This document shows, one piece after another, positions 52,001 through 62,044 of a stretch of 64,000 bases of DNA. The translations under genes and the position numbers were made by a program. The stretch is from assembly GCA_905250025.1 (NCBI GenBank), contig CAJNOJ010000157.1, positions 124,001-188,000 on the forward strand, in the 5' to 3' direction. Positions within the stretch are counted from its first letter, which is position 1. Each line of letters starts with the position of its first letter. Under the pieces are notes generated by a model. The model had not been told where the DNA came from. It worked only from the letters and a program-made list of their open reading frames with translations, and did no database searches. The stretch is from Adineta ricciae (lineage: Eukaryota > Rotifera > Eurotatoria > Adinetida > Adinetidae).

Positions 52001-52244
52001 GTTTAAGGTTTGAAACGATTAAGTATGGCAACAATTTATGCTCAAAGAGATACACAAATGCGTTCGCAATATTGTGATCCAATCGAAGGGTTTCCTGACA
52101 AAGTCGATCAAATGCTCGTCAAACTCGATAAAGTATGTGGAACGTATTCGATCTATTGTAAAACGAAAGTTTCCTTATATTTAGTTGTATATTGACCAGA
52201 AATCTGAACTTCGAAAATTGGATAAACTTGAATCTTTGAACTAA
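40048..52244 (+). CDS. Polycystin-1-like protein with four NHL-repeat units
   Basis: A multi-exon gene of roughly 3,500 residues (estimate). Domains in order: signal peptide MYSLSFWNIFLLLSII (exon 40048-40108); four NHL units of about 290 residues (40158-44099); Ser/Thr mucin stalk (44297-45010); N-glycosylated REJ module with NQSPVNGSCVIYP...WFNVSCPNWADEDE; GPS with cleavage motif THLTTFAGG (near 48650); PLAT domain (VYFVLSGDDDQTHVRTF, IRIWHDNSG); multiple membrane helices; TOP/polycystin domain and the six-helix cation channel (50350-51960); terminal stop TAA 52242-52244. Every junction I checked between NHL, mucin and REJ parts keeps frame with phase-1 introns, so it reads as one gene. PKD1-family proteins form receptor-channel complexes with PKD2 on cilia or sperm membrane. 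The NHL ectodomain replaces the LRR/PKD ectodomain of vertebrate polycystin-1. An upstream in-frame ATG at 39979 is possible. Confidence 0.85.
40158..44099 (+). repeat. Four tandem NHL-repeat units within the polycystin gene
   Basis: Units lie at about 40158-41046, 41295-42180, 42251-43136 and 43208-44099, each essentially one exon with phase-1 introns on both sides. Each contains repeats of the form PxGIFVDxNLNLYVADCxNNRIQ (key residues G, DxxxNLYVAD, N-RIQ) and a closing SFDSYGNIYVVD element. Units 1 and 2 are separated by small Thr-rich exons. NHL units fold as beta-propellers and bind protein or ligand. Confidence 0.9.
44297..45010 (+). repeat. Low-complexity Ser/Thr (mucin-like) exon
   Basis: After a CA|ACAACAAC acceptor the plus strand encodes over 230 residues that are almost only Ser and Thr, with internal repeats such as TTDTSSSSSSSS. 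It splices in frame to the NHL unit upstream (C|CA) and to SCYPPSITLIPG downstream (A|GT). Probably a heavily O-glycosylated stalk. The long minus-strand Val/Asp/Glu frame here is its shadow. Confidence 0.85.
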
Positions 52245-52645
52245 TTGTTCTTCGCTATTTTTCTATTCACAAATAAATCGTTTCTTCATTATATGACACG
52301 TGAACCATTGATATTATCAAGAAAAACAAATGATTCGATATACTCGAGCGCCTTCGATTATTACTCGACTTCATTTACGTTATTTGACATTTGATGTCAA
52401 ATCTGCATATGAAACTTGAGATGAAATCACTAGTGTATTATTTCTTTTCTTTACAAGATCTTTTAACAAAAAGAAAGAAGAAGAAATGAACGGATGATGA
52501 AAGGGAAAATACGAAATATTGTTTTTTTTCTACTTGTAATTACACTAGAATTCAAAAGAGGATGAAAGGATTGAAAATATTTCTACTGTATGACTGGAGG
52601 AATGTCTTTCATTTGATGTTTAAATGGATGAATATATGTCGATTT

Positions 52646-53661
52646 TTACTTTGTTTGTGCAGCAATTTGTCTAAGTTGTTGAAGACAAGATTGTAACGCA
52701 TCTTGTTCTTGTTTCGCTGTGATTGATTTCTTAACTTCATTTGTTATCCAATTAATCATATTTGATCTTTCGAAATCTTTTCGTGCATTTTGTAAAGCGA
52801 CTTGATAATCTAATCGACGTTTAACAGCTTCATACATTTGTCTTAATCGATCACGATATGCTGTTTCAAGTGCCATACTAACGATTTCTTTTCGTGCATC
52901 ACCTAAGATTCCAATATTTTTCGCACGTTCTAATGATTCTTCATATCCATGTAACATTTTTCCAGCCATTGCTTTAGAATTCTGTACGACTGATGTGTAT
53001 CGATTAACTTCGTCTTGATGCCAACCTCGAAAAACATCACCAACCATTGGACCAATTCTAAAAGATAAACAATTGATTTTATTTTAATGAATAAAAAATG
53101 ACACCAAATAAAATAATTCTTTACTTTTTAACAACAGTCATAACAGCTGCAGCCAAAATGATATATTCAGTGAAATCATACCAAAGTACAATATATTCTT
53201 TGCTAAATCCATAAATGATTAAACCATAAAAGAACATATATGGTCCAGTAACACCAGTTTTTTCATAGAAAAATTTAAACCAAGATTCAGGTACACAATA
53301 CCAACGAACTGGATTTGGTGTTTCACGAAGTTTATATGGTGGATAATTAACTAAATCACGTTCAGGCCATTGATCGTGTGGCCATAAACGTTTGCCATTG
53401 TATTCAGTTCGCCATTGTACCGATGATAAATCTTTTATCGAATCTTCGACACGTAAAACTTTCTCATTTTTATCTTTTTCAACTAAAGATTTTCCATCTG
53501 AAAACAAATTTTAATTTAAAATGAAAATCAATGATTTAATTCTAACCTGATTTTGTTGTTGTACTTTGAAAGAATCGATTTGAGATCGATAAAGATCGAT
53601 TGATAATCAATGACGATGAAATTCCATTCGGTACAATAGGACGAATGAATTTAGTCAACAT
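52646..53661 (-). CDS. ATP5PB: Mitochondrial ATP synthase Fo subunit b
   Basis: Three exons (53661-53547, 53497-53125, 53057-52646), 299 residues. It is the peripheral-stalk subunit b of F1Fo-ATP synthase in the inner mitochondrial membrane. The N-terminus MLTKFIRPIV followed by Ser/Arg-rich sequence is a mitochondrial targeting peptide. The core matches the animal subunit: EKTGVTGPYMFFYGLIIY (vertebrate PKTGVTGPYVLGTGLILY), two hydrophobic helices, the IGPMVGDVF junction, SMALETAYRDRLRQMYEAVK and a long C-terminal coiled coil ending QLRQIAAQTK. Introns are 49 and 67 bp. Confidence 0.95.
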
Positions 53662-54294
53662 CTATAAGATAAGAAACACAATCCAACTTTATCAATCAGA
53701 ATTTCATCTTAGTTTTCTTTTTTTCGTCATATGAAATAAACATACACATATACACACACGTAAACAAATAAGATACAACAGCGACATCTTTTATTTTCAT
53801 GTACGAATATATTTTCAAGAGAAAATCTACGAACAATTCTCGAAAGAAAGAAATAGACTATTTTCATGCGAAAATAGTCAAATTTCTCTTATTTCATAGG
53901 TATGGTAAACTTAAAACCAATCCGATATCAATAAAATCGGAGGTACTTGTAAATTATGATTCATTGTTTCGAATCTTCTTCATCTATTTGACAAAAAGAA
54001 AAGATATATGAGAAATAAATCCATTCTGAATTAATCCGAGCGATAAAAGTGCAGAAGAATAAGAATACTTTCTTCATTCATTCTCACGTTTACTATGCAT
54101 ACAAAGATGAATTGATTGCAAATAACGTCCTCTTTCTGCACATGTACGAAAGTGATTATTTTATATTGAAATGATTTCCAAATCCGAAGAAGAATAAATT
54201 TATTTCGAAAAACAAAGTTTATAATTGTATCAAAATGAATACTATATGAAAAACAAAGAGACAGATGTTGGAATATTGTCATTTATTATTTTAC
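53662..54294 (+). other. Intergenic between ATP5PB and the Lys/Ser-rich gene
   Basis: The upstream side of ATP5PB carries a short ACACATATACACACACG repeat near 53743. No gene is supported. Confidence 0.5.
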
Positions 54295-55002
54295 TTATCT
54301 AAAAAATAAAGAGAAATGAAAATTTCTCATTGATAAAAATGAACAATGATACTTTTTGTCAATTCGTTGTTTCATCACATCTTGTAGAGCTTTCGTCCGT
54401 TGATGATCAACATCTTTATAACTCGTCATTGGTTGTGTACGACAATCAACAACTGGAATATCAAATGCACGTGTTTTCGTTACTACTGGTTGAGCATATT
54501 TTATATGTTGATTATTTGTTTTCATAACATCATTCGAATTTAGATAACAATCAGACATCAAATCTTTTCATGAAAAAAAGAATTTTTAATAAGAGGAAAA
54601 AAAAGTCAAACTTTGTCTTACTACGATCTAATGATGATGTTTTATTGTGATCATTGGATTGTTGAGAAAATGCTCCAGACATCATTGGAAAATAATCGAC
54701 ATCTGAATAAGATTGATTTTGTATTGGAATAGTGTCCAATTCATTTAGAGTTGAAGATGATTTCATTGCAATACTTCTCTTTTTCTTCTTTTCTTTTTTC
54801 TTTTCATGACTGTTACCATTTAATTCATTATTTGATTGACTTCGATTGATACGATCTTCATCCTTCAAAAAAGAAAAGAAAAGAAAATGAAATTGTTTTC
54901 ATTTTCGAATCATATGTTCATTACTTGATTCGATTTGATATGTTGAAAATGTTCATCACTTCGATCTTTTGAAGGAAGTCTTTTACGAATAAATGATAAC
55001 AT
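54295..55002 (-). CDS. Small Lys/Ser-rich hypothetical protein
   Basis: Three exons (55002-54925, 54862-54622, 54563-54295), 195 residues. The frame runs from MLSFIRKRLPSKDRSDEHF, through a basic run HEKKKEKKKKRS, to DYFPMMSGAFSQQS and then, across a phase-1 intron, NLMSDCYLNS and AFDIPVVDCRTQPMTSYKD. No domain is recognised. The basic stretch could be a nuclear localisation signal, and there is no membrane segment. The last 20 or so residues are less coding-like, so the 3' end may be spliced differently. The junction with donor CGTA|GTAAGA restores an otherwise closed frame, which supports the model. Confidence 0.55.
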
Positions 55003-56551
55003 TAATCCAACAAAAATTGTCCCGTGTGTTTAACTGTGTTGACAGTTGTTACTCATATATTCAATGTTACATTAGTCATTATCAACCAATAGGATTTTAT
55101 TCCAACTTTTATTCTTTTTAACAAACCGTTAAATAAATGACACATCCAATGTCATATTAAACAGCAATTCGACAATCCTTATGGATTGGAAATGAAGGAT
55201 AAACACGTATTTTTGTTCTTTTTACGGCAAAAAGAAGATTTCTGTAGGGGAAGAACGATCAATATCAAGAAATATCAGATAGAAGAAAATGATTATGTTA
55301 TTATCAATCAAAAGAAATGAGTTTGAATGAAAATGTTTAAATCAACAGTTTTTTTGTTCTGTAACAAATTGAATTTTATTCAACAGATGATCATTCGATT
55401 TTTACATTTTGTGAAACACGATCCGAAGGAGAGTGTTGAAGTGTTTAAGGGTAAAAATTTTGACCACTCCCCTCCGCCCCCTCACCATCACACTCCGTGA
55501 AGAAATTCATACCTCGACCAAAAGATTCAAGGGTCATTATGCATAAGCGGTTCACTACATACAAGTGCGCTGTAATACTCTACCTTATATAGAGAGTAAA
55601 GGTCATAAAATGCAAACTACTACCAGTTAAGGTTCATAGGTTTAATACTCTATTTGCAGTAAAAAATCTACAGCGGACGTATTTGCTATTACGCTAACTG
55701 TTCCATTCTTTTTGTAAGACAAGACTCACAGAAAGATGTTAAAGAGTTTTGGAAGACAGAGGGATTTTCCGCCCACTAATCCTTATCTCATAGATCTTTA
55801 CGGAGTCTAACGGGACTTATCGTTGCCGCCTGCCTTGTGGCACGCATGTAACCTGTAACTCATCTGTCCTTGAGTTGTTACTATACATGACCGTAATTCA
55901 CTGTTTTCTGTAAAGACGTGGACCTGAAAAATGAAGAGTGAGAGCTTGTTAGGAGAAAATCCAAATGAACTGTGTGTCATTGTCTCACAGATCGTGATCG
56001 GCTAATGGGAGCGCACTCAGAAGCATCGCATATTTGTGACTAATGAAGCAAAAAGTTCTTAAAAAGCAGCGGACATCGCTATTGGCAATCATATGTTATT
56101 TTCAACAGCATAAGTTTAAATGAATAGGAATGCAGACTGAGAAATAAATTGACCAGTATATGTGCTTAAAGTTTCTCCAGGTGGATCGTGTTTCACATTT
56201 AATCCCGTTAGAGATTGCGCCGAAAGCTTTTTGATGTTATTTGTGATTGAACGCTATGTTGGATGAATTGATGAGTTATTTCCATTGGATGCTTTTAGAA
56301 AATGAATTTCTTTTTTCTTTTAAGGAAAATGAAAAAAAATTTATGACTCTTGACGGTTAATAAAAAAACCTGCCTTTTCTTTGAAAAAGCATCTTTTTCA
56401 ATGCACTTAGAAAAAAAGAAAATAATTACTGATGAACCATTCTTAGAAAGGAAAAAAGTATTTGAAAAGAAAGAGAATAATGAATTTCATTTATTCTTTG
56501 CTTTTTTTCTTCAAAAATTGTTAACTATTTGAATTTCAACAAAATTCGAAT
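55003..56551 (+). other. Intergenic region holding a TIR-bounded insert
   Basis: Apart from the element at 55410-56197 there is only AT-rich flank with poly-A/T runs. Base composition changes abruptly near 55430, where G+C rises. Confidence 0.5.
55410..56197. mobile_element. Candidate TIR element
   Basis: The ends are inverted copies of TGTGAAACACGATCC, followed inward by a weaker GGAGA match. Possible 3-bp TTT duplications flank both ends, which is weak given the local T-richness. The 788-bp interior is richer in G+C than the surroundings and has no long frame. The family is unassigned. Confidence 0.45.
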
Positions 56552-57478
56552 ATGGATAAATTAACGAACATGAAATCAAAATTTCAAACGATTTTATACG
56601 AGAAAAAAGTAATTCATTATCTAGTTAAACTTCTTTTGATAAGTTCAACAGTTATCGTAAGTACTTTAATTTATCAACAAAGAACTTTTATAACTGAAAA
56701 ATTCGAAAGAAAACAATATCGTATTGCACATTGTATGACAGGAGTTCCTCGAACACTTTATAAAGAAGAAGTTTATGTTGCATATCGTCGACAAGCATTG
56801 AATATTCTTCCCGGTGATCTTTTTCTTATTCTTCAAATGACAAATAGAACAGAAGATGTTCATGGAACAATTATTCGTACAAATCAACCTGAAAGATATG
56901 AAGCAGCAATAAAATATCTTTCACCGAGAAGAATTGAATGGATTCCTGCTGGAAATCATTTAGGAGCTATTGAAGATATTAGTGGAAATGCAAAATGGAA
57001 ACGTTGTTTAGATCATATTGAACAAGTTGAAAAAGAAAATCAATTTCAATATGATTTTATTGTTCGAACTCGTCCTGATTTATTTATTGCAAAAGATTTA
57101 CCAACAGCAGATATTTTACCGCATGATCGAATTTTAATAAATCCATATTATGAATGTATTCAAATCGATATTCTTCAAGGTTATACACAAATCTGGTCTG
57201 ATATTCCACTTCCTTGTAATAAGAAAAATTATGGTTTATCGGATTTATTTGCGATTTTACCACGAAAATTAGCTCAACCTTATCTGAATGTTGCATTTAC
57301 ACCAAATCTTCCACGTCATGTTTGTGGTCAAGGTTATATGCATGTAGAATGTCCAATACGAGCTGTTCTTTATAAAGCAAATATCACATTTGAACTTTGG
57401 CCTTTTGTTATCAAAATTATGCGATCAAATCAATTTTGTCATTTAAACGCTTGGAATCGTTTTAATAGTTGGTGTTAA
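56552..57478 (+). CDS. Type II membrane glycosyltransferase-like protein
   Basis: A single exon of 308 residues. A short cytoplasmic N-terminus is followed by one membrane segment (about residues 22-41, VIHYLVKLLLISSTVIVSTL), typical of Golgi type II enzymes. The lumenal part begins YRIAHCMTGVPRTL and contains FIVRTRPDLFIAKD near residues 168-182. An R-TRPD-type motif of this kind is seen in uncharacterised families (DUF7796-like) that resemble nucleotide-sugar transferases, where the acidic residue may bind metal. Eight Cys in the lumenal part suggest disulfides. Substrate and linkage are unknown, and enzyme activity is inferred from topology and motif only. Confidence 0.55.
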   Translation: MDKLTNMKSKFQTILYEKKVIHYLVKLLLISSTVIVSTLIYQQRTFITEKFERKQYRIAHCMTGVPRTLYKEEVYVAYRRQALNILPGDLFLILQMTNRTEDVHGTIIRTNQPERYEAAIKYLSPRRIEWIPAGNHLGAIEDISGNAKWKRCLDHIEQVEKENQFQYDFIVRTRPDLFIAKDLPTADILPHDRILINPYYECIQIDILQGYTQIWSDIPLPCNKKNYGLSDLFAILPRKLAQPYLNVAFTPNLPRHVCGQGYMHVECPIRAVLYKANITFELWPFVIKIMRSNQFCHLNAWNRFNSWC

Positions 57479-59018
57479 AATTAGTGTCAATCAAATAAAC
57501 AATGCGTCAGAGAAGTTCCTTTCAATTCTATTCAAGTTCACAACGTTTTTCTTTCGATTACTTCGAATAATTGTTCATTTCATAGAATAACATGATGAAA
57601 AAAGTCATTCAATCACATTGGTTTTTAGACATTTGCAAATTCAAATAATCGATGTCAATTGATATTTTCCCATAGAATCTGTTAACAAGGAAATTCTTTC
57701 ATAAACTACAAAATAAATAAAAGGTTTTTTTCAATAAATCTTAGTTGAATTTTCAATGAATAGAAAAGATTTCAAAGAGAGTTTTTCTATTTTATTTGAA
57801 GAAAAGTCATTTTAATCATGAAAAAAGAAATGTTTGGAAATATTTAATAGAATTGTTGGGAAAATCTTTTCCTAAGAAATCATTTCATCGATGAAGAAAA
57901 ACGGAACTGATAGTTTGTTCATCATCATATCGATATAAAGATTTCGTTTTTTGTAAAAGATATTTCTCTGTTGAATTGTTTTGAAAGAGAACAAGTAGAA
58001 AATGTTAAAACAATGGAGAATTATTTCACTAAAGTTCCATCAATATCAATTTGTTGAGTTATTTTTTGTGCATTTTTAAATAAATATGTTCCATTAATTG
58101 ATAAAAGACCATTGAAATGAGCAAAATCTTTAAAAAAATTTCATTTCTATTAGATGAATATTAATCAATGATTTCCTAACAATCTAAAACAATTGAAGAA
58201 GATTCATAAGATGATCATTCATCATTTAGATTCGTATTTTTGGTGGATAATTGAATTTGTGAGATTTGATAATGAAGAGCATTAATTTATTGATAATAAG
58301 AAACGATCCCAATGTTCAAATAAATCAAATGAATGAAAAAGATATTTTCGACAAATGTTTTACCTGCTTATTTTCAATTCCATGTGAAGATCGAATGAAA
58401 TCTTTAATCAACTAAAACGACATTGATGTCGAGTTTATTTTCTTATTGAACAATTTCCTTTCTATTTACATTGATTTTTTAAAACAAAATCATGATGAGG
58501 ATTTCGTCGAAAGAAGACTTTAGATGAATAACAACATAATTCATTTTCATCTTCACACGCAACACATTTTGTCCGTGATTCCATCGCTCAATTGAATTGA
58601 TTTTGAAGAAAAACAAAATGAATCATCGATGGACAAAGTGTTTGAGATCCAACTGTCGTAAATGACAAATGGAAATCGAATCGACACGTAAACCATAGAA
58701 AACATTTGAATATAATAAAAGATGGAGTTAATCTTTCTTTGAACAACAAAGAAAATCTTTTTCAATTGAATTTTCATCGCGATGAAATGACAATGAGAAA
58801 ATAGATTTGATCCATTAGATGTTCATCACTAATCATTCGATATTGAATAAGATTCAATTCTTATAGATCTTTTCAGAAGATTTTCAATGATAAAATCAAA
58901 TTTCTCGAACATGAAAAAAGATTCTTTTGTCATTCAATATGAGAATTCATTTTTATTTGAAAATCAAAGTAAAAAGAAATCCATAAGAGATGAAATGATT
59001 ATGTTAAACATTGTTTTT
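57479..59018 (-). other. Gene-poor stretch with exon-like minus-strand pieces
   Basis: Two minus-strand segments look coding: 58584-58470 (TKCVACEDENELCCYSSK, VFFRRNPHHDFVLKN) ending in a GTAAAT donor, and about 58130-58024 (DFAHFNGLLSINGTYLF, QQIDIDGTLVK, stop) after an acceptor-like TTTTTTTAAAG. I could not join them in one frame and do not recognise the family. They may be a small cysteine-rich gene or remnants. Confidence 0.3.
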
Positions 59019-60159
59019 CTATTCATTATTATTATTTGAAGAAAGAGTTTTATCCGAAAATGTTCCAAAAGTATCGAGTTGAATAAGTGAAGATTTTCGA
59101 GATCTTCTACTTTCATTTTGCCATTGATTTTGTTTCTTTGCCATTAAGATTTTCTGTTGATTTCGATTACAAATAGATGAACAGATAAAATTAAGAAATT
59201 GTCGACGAAATGTTTTTGATGTTAATGTGTAAACATAAAATGATAATGTTGGATATAAATATAAGAGAATTTCTGTAAAATATCGAAGAAATTTTTGAAT
59301 AATTTGACGATTTGTTGTTATAGATCCCGGATGATATGTCAGAGAAAAATAAAGTATAAAGATCATCCAAGGAATTGTTGTTAAAATGTAAAATGCAACT
59401 TGTACAAATAACATCAGAAGAACTTGATGATCACGTGAATATAATAAACGAAATGTTGATGATTTTCTTCGTTGAGAAACATTTCTTTGACGATGTTTTC
59501 GTTTTAAAACAAGATTTCGATGAATAAGTTTAATAAAAACAATCATTATCAATGGTGGAAAAAGTCCACCTGTAGAAAATGTAAAGAAACTATGATAAAT
59601 CGCAAAATTGATTCGTGTAATTGTACATAAACCATCTTTAATATCCAGAAAATAAAGATTATGCAATGGTAAAATAATCCATAAAAGAATTACTATTGTT
59701 ATTATACGATTTGCTAAACGTTGATTTGTTAAACTTCGTAAATGAGAATTCAATGATGAAGAAAAATAACGATCAATACAAGCCATTGTCATTAACCAAC
59801 GATACATCATTGTGAAACTTTGAGAGAAATAACCACGGAATTTACAAGGAATTGATTGTTTATCAACTGGATTCGAATAATATGTGGAATATACATGAGG
59901 AATTAAACCAAGTAAAAGACCAAACATCATCATTAATGAAGCAAAAAGAAAATCTAAAAAGAAGAAAAAAAAACAGGAATTTTTCAATGATTTGTTTTTT
60001 GAGAGATTTACATGTACAACAGGATATGTGACGAAATTGTCGTTGAGAAAAAAGAATTAAATTAAAGAAACATCCAGTAACACCAAATATTAATAAAATT
60101 GGAGTAAAATAACGATTCATATGATATTGAACGAGAATTAATGTGGAATTTAATGACAT
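59019..60159 (-). CDS. Rhodopsin-class (class A) G-protein-coupled receptor
   Basis: Two exons (60159-60012 and 59953-59019) with a 58-bp phase-1 intron, 360 residues. Seven hydrophobic segments are visible: helix 1 ends GCFFNLILF; helix 3 ends ACIDRYFSS, in which the E/DRY motif appears as CIDRY; helix 6 is VLLMLFVQVAFYILTTIPW; and helix 7 has YPTLSFYVYTL in place of NPxxY. The extracellular N-terminus has the N-glycosylation site NST. The C-tail is basic (RRSRKSS). The layout resembles the large FMRFamide/peptide-receptor-like expansions of bdelloids. The ligand is unknown. Confidence 0.85.
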
Positions 60160-62044
60160 TTTTTCTTCTTTTATTCGAAAAGAAATTCAATTCTAATTGA
60201 AAAACTAAAATGAAAATAATTTACTTAATGAAATTGTTTGAAGTTTATTTACAATTTTCCAAATCTAAAATTCAAAAAATAAATGATGAAATTTGTTATT
60301 TCGATAAGTAAAATCATCTTTTCTCTACGTGAGAAGTAAGTTGATTAAAGAGATATTTGACGGAAAAACAACGAACACTTTTCTTTCTTTTTCTCAACTT
60401 ATAATAAAAGCTTTGAAATGATGTTAATCATTATCAATGGATATCTCAAGAAAAACACTGTTAAACATGTCTTTTCTTTCGCAAATCTTCGGATAAAAAC
60501 TAAGAATTTTCATGATAAACAAAATAATTCGAAGATTTTGTTAATATTTCAAAGATATTTTGTTTTCTTCTTCAAATATTTTCAATAATCAATATGAAAT
60601 TATTTGAAGAAATGAATTTCTTCTTTTAAGTCGATAATTTGTTAATATAAGATGAAAATAAATTATTGAAAAGATTTTCTAAATGACTAAATATGACACG
60701 TGACATCAATGACATGTCGAAGGATTTCTATTAATAAGATAATACCAGATATTTCGTCAGTGAAAAAAACTCATGTACTAACAACTCTTTGACATAGAGA
60801 AAAAGAAAATAACTTCTTCTTCTTCTTTATTCAATGTACTTTGATAATCGATTTCAACTATCTCATCATTAAACTAAATTTTGTTTGATTTCTACAGTTA
60901 ATTCATCGATGAATTTATTAATTTTGGAACAAAATATGAGCAGAAATCGAGAACTAAATCTAATTGAAGGAAAATCATGTGTAAATGTTGATCTTTAAAT
61001 ATAAAATTGTAAAGAAGTCGAGAATGATTTTAAAACAAAGTTTGTTTATCCAATTTGACAATAGTCTCAACAAATGATATCTATGTGTTATGCGCTTCTT
61101 TCTTTCAGACTTCAATTCATTGAAGTAATAAACAATTGTTATGGAAGAAAAGAGAAAAGATCTTTCTTTCTGAAGAAAACATCTGTTCATCCCCCCGTTT
61201 TGTTTCCTCGAAAACGATTTATTTTGATAAAATGCAGATTCACCAGACATATTTATAAAGAATTGATGATATCTTGAGAAAATGTTCTTCTATTGTATTT
61301 CGAGAAAAAAAGACAATTTTTTTAAAAGAAATTGTTCAGATAGAAAAAGATCTTTCGATATAATCTGTATTGATTGTGAATTCAATCAGAGAAGATGAAT
61401 TTGTTTGGTCATAATAAATTTCTGAATATAATTCAAATCATCAAAAAGAAAATATCTGAATAACATTCACAGATTGAAGGTTTTTTTCCAAATTATAAAG
61501 AGTGAAAATCGATTTGAAGTACAATCAAAACAACATAAGAATAAACAAAACTTTGATTATTCAAATATTCCAATGTAAAGAAAGGAAATATTCGATAGAG
61601 AAAAAGTTAGTGGAATTGATTTATTAATTCATTTTATTATTATTATGAAATACTTTTGGATAGACAAAATTCTCATCTATGTCATTGTTGCATTTGTTTT
61701 AGGTAATTTCTAAAAATAGTTCATAAGTTTTTCAATAAAATTATATCGGAAAATCATCGAATAAACGTGGATTGTGATCCATTTTTAGATATGAATAGAA
61801 AGATATGTAGCGCCATCTATACGAATGTGATGGTTCGGTTCGTTTTCTCCAATGATTAAAAATAATCATGAGTGAGTCAATACAATCAAATGAAAAAGAA
61901 TCTTTATCATATTTCAGTTTTGTTAGGGTTGCGATTGTTATTTGTTTAAAAGAAAAGGTTAAGGATTAATATTAATCTTTGCGAAAAAAAAGATTTTTTC
62001 TTCTATCTTGATTTTGATTTTAGTTATAGAAAAATAGAAGAGAC
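60160..62044 (+). other. Intergenic region with an orphan signal-peptide-like exon
   Basis: Mostly AT-rich with no gene. At 61645-61702 an ATG opens MKYFWIDKILIYVIVAFVL, a typical secretory signal, and meets a GTAATT donor in phase 1. No following exon is found before PGM2 at 62045. It may be chance or the remnant of a lost secreted-protein gene. Confidence 0.3.
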
